Positions 18,491 to 26,310 of a DNA stretch of 55,778 nucleotides are shown here, piece by piece (position 1 is the stretch's first letter; every line of letters begins with the position of its first letter). A program made the translations under genes and the position numbers. This DNA comes from Paenibacillus solanacearum (GTDB lineage: Bacteria > Bacillota > Bacilli > Paenibacillales > NBRC-103111): the NCBI RefSeq assembly GCF_910593845.1, contig NZ_CAJVAS010000042.1:1-55778 (forward strand), written 5' to 3'. The notes beneath the pieces are model-generated. The model was not told the DNA's origin and did not search any database. It saw nothing but the letters and a program-made list of their open reading frames with translations.

Positions 18491-18517
18491 AGGCCATCCT
18501 TCTGCAGGATGGCCTTC
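18491..18517 (-). terminator. terminator of the HxlR gene
   Basis: An 11-bp perfect stem, AAGGCCATCCT with AGGATGGCCTT, encloses TCTGC. On the minus strand it starts at the HxlR stop codon and is followed by TTTTTC, a standard rho-independent terminator. Confidence 0.75.
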
Positions 18518-18878
18518 ACTGTTCCCTCTCTGCCTCTTGATCTTTCTCGATCGTCTTATTCCGCAGATATGCGCCATGCTCCTGAGTCCACGTCCACATC
18601 GCTTCAAAAATCGGCTGCAGCGCCTTCCCGCTCTCGGTAAGGTCATATTCGACATGTAACGGTACGCCTGGATAAAGAGTACGCGTGACGATTCCTTTTT
18701 CCTCTAACAGTCGCAAGCGATCTGTCAAAGTTTTCGGACTAATCGGTTGCAGCTTACGACGTAACTCGCCAAAACGTCGATTCCCGTTGAACAGTTCGAA
18801 TAGGAGAAGAAGCATCCACTTCCCATCCAAGATTTCCAGGATAGGCTCAACAGTACCAGGGCAAGATCGATCCATCAT
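18516..18878 (-). CDS. HxlR family regulator
   Basis: 120 residues from ATG 18878, with GGAG at eight bases. A further ATG at 18899 has no site. The winged-helix signature is clear: ILDGKWMLLLLFELFNGNRRF, FGELRRKLQPISPKTLTDRL, then VEYDLTESGKALQPIFEAM. The cysteine near residue 6 (RSCPG) is where HxlR proteins often sense electrophiles or oxidants. It is divergent from the dehalogenase-like gene across 138 bp, so that operon is its probable target. Confidence 0.87.
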   Translation of the reverse strand: MMDRSCPGTVEPILEILDGKWMLLLLFELFNGNRRFGELRRKLQPISPKTLTDRLRLLEEKGIVTRTLYPGVPLHVEYDLTESGKALQPIFEAMWTWTQEHGAYLRNKTIEKDQEAEREQ

Positions 18879-19016
18879 TTTGACCACTCCATAGTTCATT
18901 TTTTGAAACTATTGCACTTAAATGTAACTACTTTTCAAATGTAGCATAGATCAATTAAGATGTGAAGCAAGGGCGGGAAAACATGCTGGGCATTTCGTTA
19001 GGAAGGAGGGATCAAC

Positions 19017-19889
19017 TTGAATAGACCGTTTGAATTAGACCCTGCGGAGTACCCGTTCACCGACCGGTGGCTGCCTTACCGTAACGGGTATATCCATTAC
19101 GTCGACGAAGGGCAGGGCCCGGCAGTTCTTCTCCTGCACGGCAACCCTACATGGTCTTATCTTTATCGCAACGTAATTAAGGAGCTTCGTACGGAGTTCC
19201 GCCTTATCGCTCCGGACTACCCCGGATTCGGGATGTCGAAGGCGCCTGACGGCTACCGCTTTACGCCACAGGAGCATTCGGAAGCCATTCAGGATATCAT
19301 TCGCCTTCTGGATTTGAAAGATTTTATATTAGTCGTTCAGGATTGGGGAGGTCCGATCGGCCTGAACTACGCAGTACGGCATCGAGAAAACTTACGCGGC
19401 ATCGTCGTAATGAATACTTGGGCATGGCCTGCGAAAATATTGCCGATGAAATTGTTCTCGCTCGCCATGGGGGGCTGGCCTATCGGGTACTGGCTTCAGA
19501 AACAACGTAATTTTTTCGCCAAAGTCATTGTACCGCACGGAATATATCATACCGAGAAAGTCACGGATCGTTTGCGCAAAGCTTATACCGACCCATTCCC
19601 GACTCCGAAGTCCAGGATTCCGACATGGGTATTTCCAAGGTATATCCGCAAAGCACGAATGTGGCTAGCCGAAATTGAGTCGAAGCTGTCGAATTTGTCC
19701 GAATTGCCCGCACAGATTGTGTGGGGAACGAAAGATAGTGCCGGCTTCCCGCTCGAACAGATGGCCAAATGGCAGAAATATTTGCCGATGAACGAAACCG
19801 AAATTCTAGAAGATGCCTCACACTACGTTCAGGAGGATCGTCCGGATCGGGTGGCAGCAGCTATCCGAAAATTATCGAATCGAATATGA
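19017..19889 (+). CDS. haloalkane dehalogenase-like alpha/beta hydrolase
   Basis: 290 residues, TTG start after AAGGAGGG. The fold is alpha/beta hydrolase with HGNPTWSYLYR (Asn43 for halide or oxyanion binding), nucleophile Asp109 followed by Trp110 in VVQDWGGPIG, and His269 in EDASHYVQED. An aspartate rather than serine in the nucleophile elbow, with Trp beside it and Asn at 43, is the haloalkane dehalogenase pattern. The second halide-binding residue and the acid are not clear to me. Related fold members hydrolyse epoxides. The next gene follows 14 bp later, and an HxlR regulator is divergent. Confidence 0.8.
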   Translation: MNRPFELDPAEYPFTDRWLPYRNGYIHYVDEGQGPAVLLLHGNPTWSYLYRNVIKELRTEFRLIAPDYPGFGMSKAPDGYRFTPQEHSEAIQDIIRLLDLKDFILVVQDWGGPIGLNYAVRHRENLRGIVVMNTWAWPAKILPMKLFSLAMGGWPIGYWLQKQRNFFAKVIVPHGIYHTEKVTDRLRKAYTDPFPTPKSRIPTWVFPRYIRKARMWLAEIESKLSNLSELPAQIVWGTKDSAGFPLEQMAKWQKYLPMNETEILEDASHYVQEDRPDRVAAAIRKLSNRI

Positions 19890-19903
19890 AGAGGAGTAAG
19901 ACT

Positions 19904-20425
19904 ATGAAAACCATTCTATGGGCAACCTTAACCGCAAATGGCAATTATGCACAATCCAGCCCCGAAAATCCGCCGAGAAAAGAAGCGTTGGACGACTTCA
20001 TTACACACGCCAAAGCTGCAGGAAATTTCATTGTCGGGCGTCGGACCTTCGAAGGAATGCGTGGCAGCGGTGGACCAGGGCCCTTTGCCGATATCGATAT
20101 CGTTGTTGTTTCTAAGAGCGCCTCGGAAATCCCGGGCGTAAAGGTTGTGAGATCGCCAGAGGAAGCCTTGGATTACCTGCAGGAGAAGGGCCATCAGACC
20201 GCCCTAATTAGCGGCGGTGCGGATATCCACAATTCATACCTGGGTCAAGGACTTGTAGACGAAGTGATTTTCAACGTAGCACCCATATTGGAAGGCAGAG
20301 GGTTAAATCTCTTGATCGACAAAGACAACTATCGATTTAAACAAGTACAACTGTTGGACTGTAAGCCCCTCGGCAGCGGCGTCGTTCAACTACGCTATGC
20401 GATTGATCGAACTTTGTCCCGTTAA
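19904..20425 (+). CDS. RibD C-terminal/DHFR-like reductase
   Basis: 173 residues from ATG 19904, with GAGGAGTAAG just before it. The fold is that of the dihydrofolate-reductase-like RibD_C domain: NFIVGRRTFEGMRGSG near residues 45-60, IDIVVVSKS, HQTALISGGADIHNSYL near residues 100-115, and VDEVIFNVAPILEGRGLNLL. It would use NADPH. The substrate is unknown, since many stand-alone members reduce small carbonyls or pteridines. It is read with the dehalogenase-like gene and ends just before a strong stem-loop. Confidence 0.85.
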   Translation: MKTILWATLTANGNYAQSSPENPPRKEALDDFITHAKAAGNFIVGRRTFEGMRGSGGPGPFADIDIVVVSKSASEIPGVKVVRSPEEALDYLQEKGHQTALISGGADIHNSYLGQGLVDEVIFNVAPILEGRGLNLLIDKDNYRFKQVQLLDCKPLGSGVVQLRYAIDRTLSR

Positions 20426-20426
20426 C

Positions 20427-20464
20427 GAAACGCGGCTGCGGATCGATGCCGGCAGCCGCGTTTC
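20427..20464 (+). terminator. strong 13-bp stem-loop after the reductase
   Basis: GAAACGCGGCTGC (20427-20439) pairs perfectly with GCAGCCGCGTTTC (20452-20464). The core ACGCGGCTGC and its complement recur in another hairpin at 27951-27982. The stem is followed by AGTTGTTTATT, a modest T-rich run. Confidence 0.65.
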
Positions 20465-20518
20465 AGTTGTTTATTAAACTCGTATCGAGAAAGTCAATTT
20501 GTTTTTTTATAAAAAACT

Positions 20519-20692
20519 TCAATTCCATCCTTTGGCAATGACCAGGTTCTTTTTACTATTAAAAAACCTATATAATAAACCCATTTCCTTCTTACGTTTG
20601 AGAGTGAGTTTTACACCTTCGATCAATAGTTTTGATCTTAATTCGTCACGACGATTTAGCGTGTGCAGCCTCTTTATGAACTGCTCGTCCAT
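20519..20692 (-). CDS. small basic protein of unknown function
   Basis: 57 residues from ATG 20692, with GGGGAG about eight bases upstream. A TATAAT sits about 70 bp upstream. The sequence is rich in Lys, Arg and Leu (LNRRDELRSKLLIEGVKLTL) and has no known motif. It could be a real short gene or a chance open frame in AT-rich DNA. Confidence 0.35.
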   Translation of the reverse strand: MDEQFIKRLHTLNRRDELRSKLLIEGVKLTLKRKKEMGLLYRFFNSKKNLVIAKGWN

Positions 20693-21125
20693 ATAGACCA
20701 TCTCCCCAAGTGTTTGTAATACAAACAGGAATTTCTGATTGTGACATAATTACATTATACCTTTGCATTGGAAAAAAGTTTGTCACATTGTAGATGAGCA
20801 CAGCACTTCTATTGTCGAAAAAGAATAGGTAGTACAAGCAAGCGTGATTAACCTTTAGCATATGGCCCGAGCCCTCTTTCGCAGGAACGCAATAAAAAAA
20901 GAAGGATCGGTTTTTTCGACCAGTCCTTCTTCTCATTTGAGGTCCAACAAGGATAAATCCGGAAAGTACTATATTTCAAGCGATACTTATTTATTCACAG
21001 TTCCATAATGGATTCATTAGCGATTTTTATCCGGTAATATAGTTTCAGATCTTTTTTCCGTGAATGGCTACCCTAAATTCATTATGACCAAAGCGAAGTC
21101 GTTTTATACACGCCCCTGCAGCTTA
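20693..21125. other. gene-poor AT-rich stretch with a stem-loop
   Basis: I see no convincing gene here. A stem-loop at 20899-20931 pairs AAGAAGGA with TCCTTCTT and could act as a terminator on either strand. The remaining sequence, up to the stop of the DUF6953 gene, is AT-rich with no recognisable signal. Confidence 0.45.
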
Positions 21126-21362
21126 TCAAGTCCAACCCCAAAAGAAACCATCTCGCTCCCACGCGGCTCTTCCAGCATGCAACTTTTTAAAAGCTTTCTT
21201 TACATCCTTTGATATTGACTGATTTCCATTTTCGTTAATATAAATAAACGCTTCACCAAAATTTTTTATTATATAGTTAACCGCATCGGCTTGATACAAA
21301 ATCCCAGATGATTTCAATTCAGATAACATCCATTCCGCAATTTCATTCACTTTAGTATCCAA
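21126..21362 (-). CDS. DUF6953 family protein
   Basis: 78 residues with a TTG start seven bases after GAGGGG. The pattern is recognisable in Bacillales: VNEIAEWMLSELKSSGILYQ, DAVNYIIKNFGEAFIYINEN, a KAFKKL segment and a tryptophan-rich end. The function of the family is unknown. It is small and soluble with predicted helices. It stands alone between a stem-loop and the SdpI-like gene, in the same direction as the latter. Confidence 0.7.
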   Translation of the reverse strand: MDTKVNEIAEWMLSELKSSGILYQADAVNYIIKNFGEAFIYINENGNQSISKDVKKAFKKLHAGRAAWERDGFFWGWT

Positions 21363-21419
21363 TTTGAACGCCCCTCATAAATAATTAATATTTTAACAGA
21401 ATCGGCATAACTTTTGGAT

Positions 21420-22031
21420 CTACATCCGCAAGTAGCGCACGAATGCGCCGAGCGTGACCACGATGAAAACCGCCAGAAGAACGCAGAAGGTAGGGAAAAT
21501 GGCCGGGCCGGGCAGCGCGGCCAGCAGTACAAAGGCTATGCCCAGCACGAACATGAACCGGCCGATGAAGCGGGACGCCTTGCGCTGGATGTCAACGGGC
21601 AGCTTAGGCCAGTTCAGAGAGTTTTGCGGCAAACGGGGCATTAGATTGCCCATGATGAGGAAGACGAACCCAATGATCACGGTGGTCACCGTAGCCACGC
21701 GCAATTCATAGCCTAGATTGTAGGCGATCGTGAAGAGATGCACCGCGAGCAGCGTTGAGGATACGATCGCGGTGATCACGCCGATGCTCGCTTCCACGCG
21801 TAGGCGCTTGTTCGCGTCCTGTTCGAATTTGACGGCCATCATAACCGTCCAAGAAACCGCCAGAATAAGCGCCGGCAGCAGGAACGCGCCCACCGGCTTG
21901 GCGATCCAGCGGTCAGGCTGCTCGGAAATGTTGAAGTGAATCACCATCGACTCGGGCAGATCGGCATAAGCAAAGAGACTGGCCAAAGCGGCTACTGCGG
22001 CCGCAGCAATGGGGAAAATCCATTTTTTCAT
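21420..22031 (-). CDS. SdpI/DUF1648 family membrane protein
   Basis: 203 residues from ATG 22031, which follows AAAGGA at nine bases. About six transmembrane segments are seen. The DUF1648 part is HFNISEQPDRWIAKP, and the SdpI signature lies in the middle in MGNLMPRLPQNSLNWPKLP. In Bacillus subtilis SdpI gives immunity to the SdpC toxin and signals to SdpR. Here it follows an ArsR-type regulator by five bases, matching the sdpRI order. No SdpC-like toxin gene is in the window, so it could protect against toxins of other cells. Confidence 0.8.
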   Translation of the reverse strand: MKKWIFPIAAAAVAALASLFAYADLPESMVIHFNISEQPDRWIAKPVGAFLLPALILAVSWTVMMAVKFEQDANKRLRVEASIGVITAIVSSTLLAVHLFTIAYNLGYELRVATVTTVIIGFVFLIMGNLMPRLPQNSLNWPKLPVDIQRKASRFIGRFMFVLGIAFVLLAALPGPAIFPTFCVLLAVFIVVTLGAFVRYLRM

Positions 22032-22036
22032 AGGAA

Positions 22037-22306
22037 TCATCCTTTCGGTTGCTGTAGATTCAGAATCCATTTCAGTACATCCTGGAACACGGTCGTATTA
22101 AGGGAATAAACGATATGCTGCCCTCTTCGTTCGACCCATACGAGTTCCGCTTGCTTCAGCAGGTTGAGATGGTTCGAGATACTCGGCTTGGTAATGTCAA
22201 AATGCTCCGCTATTTCGCCGGCCGTCAGATCGCCTTCCTTCAGTAAATCGAGAATTTTGCGTCGGGTCGGGTCGGACAACGCTTTGAACGCATCGTTCAG
22301 CGGCAT
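22037..22306 (-). CDS. ArsR family regulator, SdpR-like
   Basis: 89 residues from ATG 22306, with AAAGGAGGG seven bases upstream. The winged helix is DAFKALSDPTRRKILDLLKE followed by AGEIAEHFDITKPSISNHLN and the wing region VERRGQHIVYSLN. No metal-binding ArsR cysteines (ELCVCDL) are present, in agreement with SdpR, which is a non-metal member. It starts the two-gene operon and is probably an autorepressor freed when SdpI binds it. Confidence 0.85.
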   Translation of the reverse strand: MPLNDAFKALSDPTRRKILDLLKEGDLTAGEIAEHFDITKPSISNHLNLLKQAELVWVERRGQHIVYSLNTTVFQDVLKWILNLQQPKG

Positions 22307-22462
22307 AAGCAATCCCTCCTTTCCAATCACTTATTTAGTTATTTAGATAATTTTCTAATTATTAATCATTAAACCGCAAATACGGCCGTTTGTCAATCCG
22401 AAAGCTTCAAAAACGGAGACCCCGAAGTGCATCATCCATCTTTACACCATGCACAAACGAAC

Positions 22463-22498
22463 AAGGGCCAACCGGAGCAGCTTCTCCGATTGGCCCTT
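22463..22498. terminator. terminator after the FAD oxidoreductase pair
   Basis: AAGGGCCAACCGGAG (22463-22477) and CTCCGATTGGCCCTT (22484-22498) form a 15-bp stem with a single mismatch around a six-base loop. It lies just beyond the stop of the minus-strand oxidoreductase operon and is followed by TGTTCGTTTG. Confidence 0.65.
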
Positions 22499-22502
22499 CT
22501 TA

Positions 22503-24380
22503 TTACACCGCTGCACCCTTCCAGGCTTGCTGCTTCTTCACCGTCAGCTCGCGCACACGCGGGATCATCGAGTACTTGATGACACGGGAGCCCTTAAATG
22601 TCACGTTCAGCTCCAAGTCGGGGTCCGCCAGCCGCGCTTGCACCGCCTCTACAATGCTGTCCCGCAGCTCCGCATGCTTCTCAGCTATCCGGAACAGCGC
22701 CATCACCGTGTAGGAGAAGTATTGGAAATACAGCTCCTGCGGATTGGAGATGAACTCCCAGTTCCGCTCCTCCGTCTCCATCGCCGGCAGGGAGCTGGAA
22801 TTATTCAGAATGCGGAGCAGCTCCGGCACGATGCCGGCATCACCCAGCTTGCCGAGCAGGTAGATCGCGGCATACCCGCGCACCTGGTTATACTTCCGGC
22901 TCGTGTACGGCACGAACATATCCCGTTCCCGTACCATCTCCCGCAGCACAGGAATGCAGGCGTCATCGCCGATCAGCCCGAGCGTCAGCGCGCTGTTCTT
23001 CCTCAGATGCTCCTCCTGTGAGGTCAGCCACTCAAGCAGCTGCGGCACGATGGCAGAATCCTGCCGCTTCGCAGACCATATCGCAATGCCCGCCTTCGTG
23101 CCGGACAAGCCCGCATGGATGTCCTCCACAGCCGTCAGCCACTTGCGCGTATGTAGCGCATCGGTCGCCGGCACGGAGCTGTCCTTGAACTCTACCCCAG
23201 CACCACGCTCCAGGCAGCCGGTCTCCTCGAGCAGCGGACGCAGCTCCGCGTAAGGAATATCCTTCATGGCATAGCCTTTCGTAATGCTGAGATAAGCCAT
23301 CACCGCGGCCGCTTCACCAGTCTTTTGCATATCCCGCTTCATCCGGATGCAGCTGGCCAGCTCATGGTCGAGCGACATGCTGCGTCCCGCGATGACGAGC
23401 CCTTCCTTGCCTGCCGGGATGAGCACACCCTTCGGAATTGGAATCGTAAAGTTCAAGCCCCACAGACTCGCCACAACCGACCAATCCTGCTGCGCCTCGC
23501 TTTCGAAGGCGACGTCCTTGCTGTGATTATCCAGGTTCGAATAGGCGAAGAATAACGGCTCGCTCGTATACCGGTCTTGACTGAAGTCGCCGAAGGTGAC
23601 CGTCTCTTCACCTACAATCAGGCGTCCTTCGCGAAGACCGAGCTGCGGCACAACCTTCAGCATGCGTCTGCCATCGCTGTAGGAAGGCTTGAGGTGTGTC
23701 TCCAGCAGCGCAGAACTTATGATCGCGGCCGACATCGCTTCCGGATCACCGGCATCCACATAGCCCGAATCTGTATAGTAGTGCTCCACCCGATTGTTGT
23801 TAAGCCACTGCACGACGTTGGAGTACGGCTGCACCTGTCCGTCGGTGTCCCGCCCTCGGCGTACCGCGCAATCGGCCAGCGCACATACTTCTGCTTCACC
23901 GGAAGCGTCAATGATGACCCGGCACGATGTACTTTGAACAGTGCCATCCGTCCCGACCCAACGCAGCCCCTTCACACGCTCATCCTCAAGATACACGCCC
24001 AGCACTACGGATTCGTACCGGAACACGACACCGGAAGCCGCAAGCGCCCGCTCCAGGACGATGCTCTTCGCATTCGCATTCACTCCGCTCGCCTTGAGGA
24101 ACAACGCCTGCTCCAGCTCCGCTGTTTGCTGGTCGATCTCCTCATAGATTCCCCCGCGTGTGCCGAAGTAGTATCCCGTAACGCCACCCAGCGTCCCGAC
24201 ACCGCCCATCCCGTGCATCCGTTCGATGCCGAGCACCTTCAGCCTCAGCTGTCCCGCCCGTAGTGCAGCGAGCGCCCCCGCAGTACCGAGACCGACCACG
24301 ATGACATCGTAATCCTCGTCAAACGAAGACTCACAGCTCCTCTGCTTCACGTTCCCGTTCCAACGCTCTGACAAGATCAT
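22503..24380 (-). CDS. FAD-dependent oxidoreductase with helical-repeat C-terminus
   Basis: 625 residues. The N-terminal dinucleotide-binding motif is YDVIVVGLGTAGALAALRAG near residue 25, followed by GVGTLGGVTGYYFG and a substrate region with VIIDASGEAEVCALA. This is the FAD_oxidored (HI0933-like) class. From about residue 420 on, the sequence turns into helical HEAT/PBS-like repeats (LLEWLTSQEEHLRKNSALTL, then LIGDDACIPVLREMV and GDAGIVPELLRIL). It overlaps the preceding FAD gene by four bases, so the two products may form one complex. The substrate is unknown. A sugar or uronate oxidation role is only suggested by context. Confidence 0.8.
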   Translation of the reverse strand: MILSERWNGNVKQRSCESSFDEDYDVIVVGLGTAGALAALRAGQLRLKVLGIERMHGMGGVGTLGGVTGYYFGTRGGIYEEIDQQTAELEQALFLKASGVNANAKSIVLERALAASGVVFRYESVVLGVYLEDERVKGLRWVGTDGTVQSTSCRVIIDASGEAEVCALADCAVRRGRDTDGQVQPYSNVVQWLNNNRVEHYYTDSGYVDAGDPEAMSAAIISSALLETHLKPSYSDGRRMLKVVPQLGLREGRLIVGEETVTFGDFSQDRYTSEPLFFAYSNLDNHSKDVAFESEAQQDWSVVASLWGLNFTIPIPKGVLIPAGKEGLVIAGRSMSLDHELASCIRMKRDMQKTGEAAAVMAYLSITKGYAMKDIPYAELRPLLEETGCLERGAGVEFKDSSVPATDALHTRKWLTAVEDIHAGLSGTKAGIAIWSAKRQDSAIVPQLLEWLTSQEEHLRKNSALTLGLIGDDACIPVLREMVRERDMFVPYTSRKYNQVRGYAAIYLLGKLGDAGIVPELLRILNNSSSLPAMETEERNWEFISNPQELYFQYFSYTVMALFRIAEKHAELRDSIVEAVQARLADPDLELNVTFKGSRVIKYSMIPRVRELTVKKQQAWKGAAV

Positions 24381-25204
24381 GCCGTCCGCACCCCCATTGC
24401 GCTTTGTAGTCCAGCCTCGAAGGCCGCCACCGGATCACGATACCGGGCTGTTGGACGCCACTCCCAACGATCGGCGATGTCGATCCCGGTACCCGCCTCG
24501 ACCTCCACATCGAAGCCATCGGCGATCGTGGCGAGCTGCCACGGACGCAGCGCTTCCGGCCGTTTCGCCCAATGCGCCAGCAAGCGCTCCCGTGCTGATG
24601 CCCAATCGTCTTCCGCTTCCAGCGCTGCACTAGTAATCCACTCGGTCGCGAACCGTCCCCCATGCACCGGATAACCGTCGCAATCCGGGGGCTGCTGTTC
24701 CGGAGCACTCGAGTTATGGATGACTGCATTCAGCCGCCGTTTCCCTAGATAGCCCGCTGCCGCTTGGGGCGCCGTCTCACAGAAGTTAGTCGTATCGACA
24801 ATACGTCCGGCGAGCACCGTAGATAAGCCAGCCGCGTCGATCCAAGTGACCCGATAATCCCCGGAAGGATCCGCCGCCACCTCAATAATGCGAGTCAAAA
24901 ACCGAACCTCCAGCTGCTCCTTCTGAATAACCTGGTGCAGGATCGGCACGAAAGCCGGCCAGTGTATACCACCTTCAGCCGAAATTATATTTCTGCCGTC
25001 TGCTTCCTGGCGAAGCGCCTCGGCCCTAGGCGACACCGCGAGCGTACGGTCGATAACAGCCTGCCGGTAGGTGGCCGTAAACTCCACACCGACACCGCCC
25101 GTCCGTTCAATCAATACGGCGCGGTTCCCCGCTGCACTTGCTATCCCAAGTCCTTCGAACGTCGCGCCTGCGATCAGGACATCATATCTTTTCAACGCAC
25201 TCAT
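24377..25204 (-). CDS. small FAD-dependent oxidoreductase, partner of the next gene
   Basis: 275 residues from ATG 25204, with GAAGG seven bases upstream. The start MSALKRYDVLIAGATFEGLG has a variant of the flavin-binding glycine motif. It is closer in length to a split or cut-down member than to a full oxidoreductase, because the next gene continues with a second full FAD domain. The overlap ATGA couples both genes. It starts 60 bp after the AraC gene, so the set AraC, FAD, FAD is probably one transcript under the AraC promoter. Confidence 0.7.
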   Translation of the reverse strand: MSALKRYDVLIAGATFEGLGIASAAGNRAVLIERTGGVGVEFTATYRQAVIDRTLAVSPRAEALRQEADGRNIISAEGGIHWPAFVPILHQVIQKEQLEVRFLTRIIEVAADPSGDYRVTWIDAAGLSTVLAGRIVDTTNFCETAPQAAAGYLGKRRLNAVIHNSSAPEQQPPDCDGYPVHGGRFATEWITSAALEAEDDWASARERLLAHWAKRPEALRPWQLATIADGFDVEVEAGTGIDIADRWEWRPTARYRDPVAAFEAGLQSAMGVRTA

Positions 25205-25263
25205 CAGCGCACCTTCTTTCTTCAAGATGGTATAAGCTTCTTGCAGCTACCATGTTCACGACA

Positions 25264-26091
25264 TCAGCCGCCACGGTATTCCCGCGGCGCCATGCCTGTA
25301 ATCTTCGTAAACACCCTGGTGAAGTACAGCGGATCGTTATACCCTACCGCCTTAGCCACTTCATTAATCGGCTTGGAGGTACTGGTCAGCATGGATTTCG
25401 CCTGATCAATCCGCACCTTCTCCACGAACTGCAGCGGACTGATGCCGACCGCATTCTTGAACAGCGCGGAATAATGACTCACCGACATGGACGTTTGTTT
25501 GGCCAAAATCGTACGATTCAGCTCCTCCGCATAATGCTGCCGGATATAACGGACGCTGTCCTCCATTTGCCGGTACGACTTCTCCTGCTCCGTCTGCTCA
25601 GCGATCACCACGTTGCAGAGCGAATCCATCAGTTCGAACAAGCCCAGCTTCACCTGCCATTCATAGCCCGTCACCTTCGAGTGCCAGCTGTCATACAGCT
25701 CCGAGGCCTGCTTGTGCAGCGCGAATGTCGGCATCGTCAGCACCCGCTTGAAGGGCAGCGGCATATGTGTAATCGTGCTCTGGCATTCGCTCCCCTCCCA
25801 CTGAATGTTGAGCTGATGGAATTGAACGCCATAATAGTGAAGCGTATTGTGGGCCGTCGTGCTGATGTCCATCCACATCCCCGGGTTGACATGGAAGACA
25901 CAGCCCGGCTTCAGTTCGAACCGCTCTCCGTTCAGAACAAGCACACCATCGCCTTTATAGACAAAGACAAGATTAAATACATTCGTCACAGGACGTTCGA
26001 CGCGGTAATGATGAAGCTCCCAGTAAGCCGCTTCCCGATGAGTGACATCCAAGATTCTAGGGTAAAAATGATGCAGAAACTCCTTCTCCAT
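25264..26091 (-). CDS. AraC family regulator, cupin type
   Basis: 275 residues from ATG 26091, preceded by GGAGG at five bases. The frame extends to TTG 26181, but that stretch lies inside the predicted promoter, so the short start is favoured. The N-terminal cupin-like part includes FNLVFVYKGDGVLVLNGERF. The C-terminal DNA-binding part has NRTILAKQTSMSVSHYSALF and INEVAKAVGYNDPLYFTRVF and ends TGMAPREYRGG. A 16-bp site shared with the binding-protein promoter lies 120 bp upstream, so it probably activates itself and that gene. Confidence 0.87.
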   Translation of the reverse strand: MEKEFLHHFYPRILDVTHREAAYWELHHYRVERPVTNVFNLVFVYKGDGVLVLNGERFELKPGCVFHVNPGMWMDISTTAHNTLHYYGVQFHQLNIQWEGSECQSTITHMPLPFKRVLTMPTFALHKQASELYDSWHSKVTGYEWQVKLGLFELMDSLCNVVIAEQTEQEKSYRQMEDSVRYIRQHYAEELNRTILAKQTSMSVSHYSALFKNAVGISPLQFVEKVRIDQAKSMLTSTSKPINEVAKAVGYNDPLYFTRVFTKITGMAPREYRGG

Positions 26092-26163
26092 AGCTCCCTC
26101 CAGTCCGCTGTGCACCGCAGCATCCGGCGAATGATCCCAGCACAATCGTATGCTGATAAATTC

Positions 26164-26226
26164 AATATACTCCCTTGCCAATCCGCAGTAAATTCAAGAT
26201 CGTCCGGAACATATGGATAATCGTCT
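26164..26226 (-). promoter_or_regulatory. promoter and activator box of the AraC gene
   Basis: Reading the minus strand: box AGACGATTATCCATAT (26211-26226), 18 bases, TTTACT (26187-26192), 17 bases, TATATT (26164-26169). The same box and spacing occur in the promoter of the binding-protein gene at 27706-27767. The box lies around -60, where AraC activators bind. Confidence 0.6.
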
Positions 26227-26310
26227 TACATTTCAATGTGCCTATTCGAACGGCGGAAACAGCCCTGGCGGCGGCTACCTGCCGTCCAGCCAAGGCTCCA
26301 TCCCGTGAGC

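Noticed and set aside
20646..20936. 96-residue minus-strand frame in the gene-poor stretch
   Set aside because: It overlaps the stem-loop at 20899-20931 and the smaller frame with the better site.
26092..26181. longer start of the AraC gene
   Set aside because: The TTG at 26181 lies in the spacer of the predicted promoter. The ATG at 26091 has a strong site.
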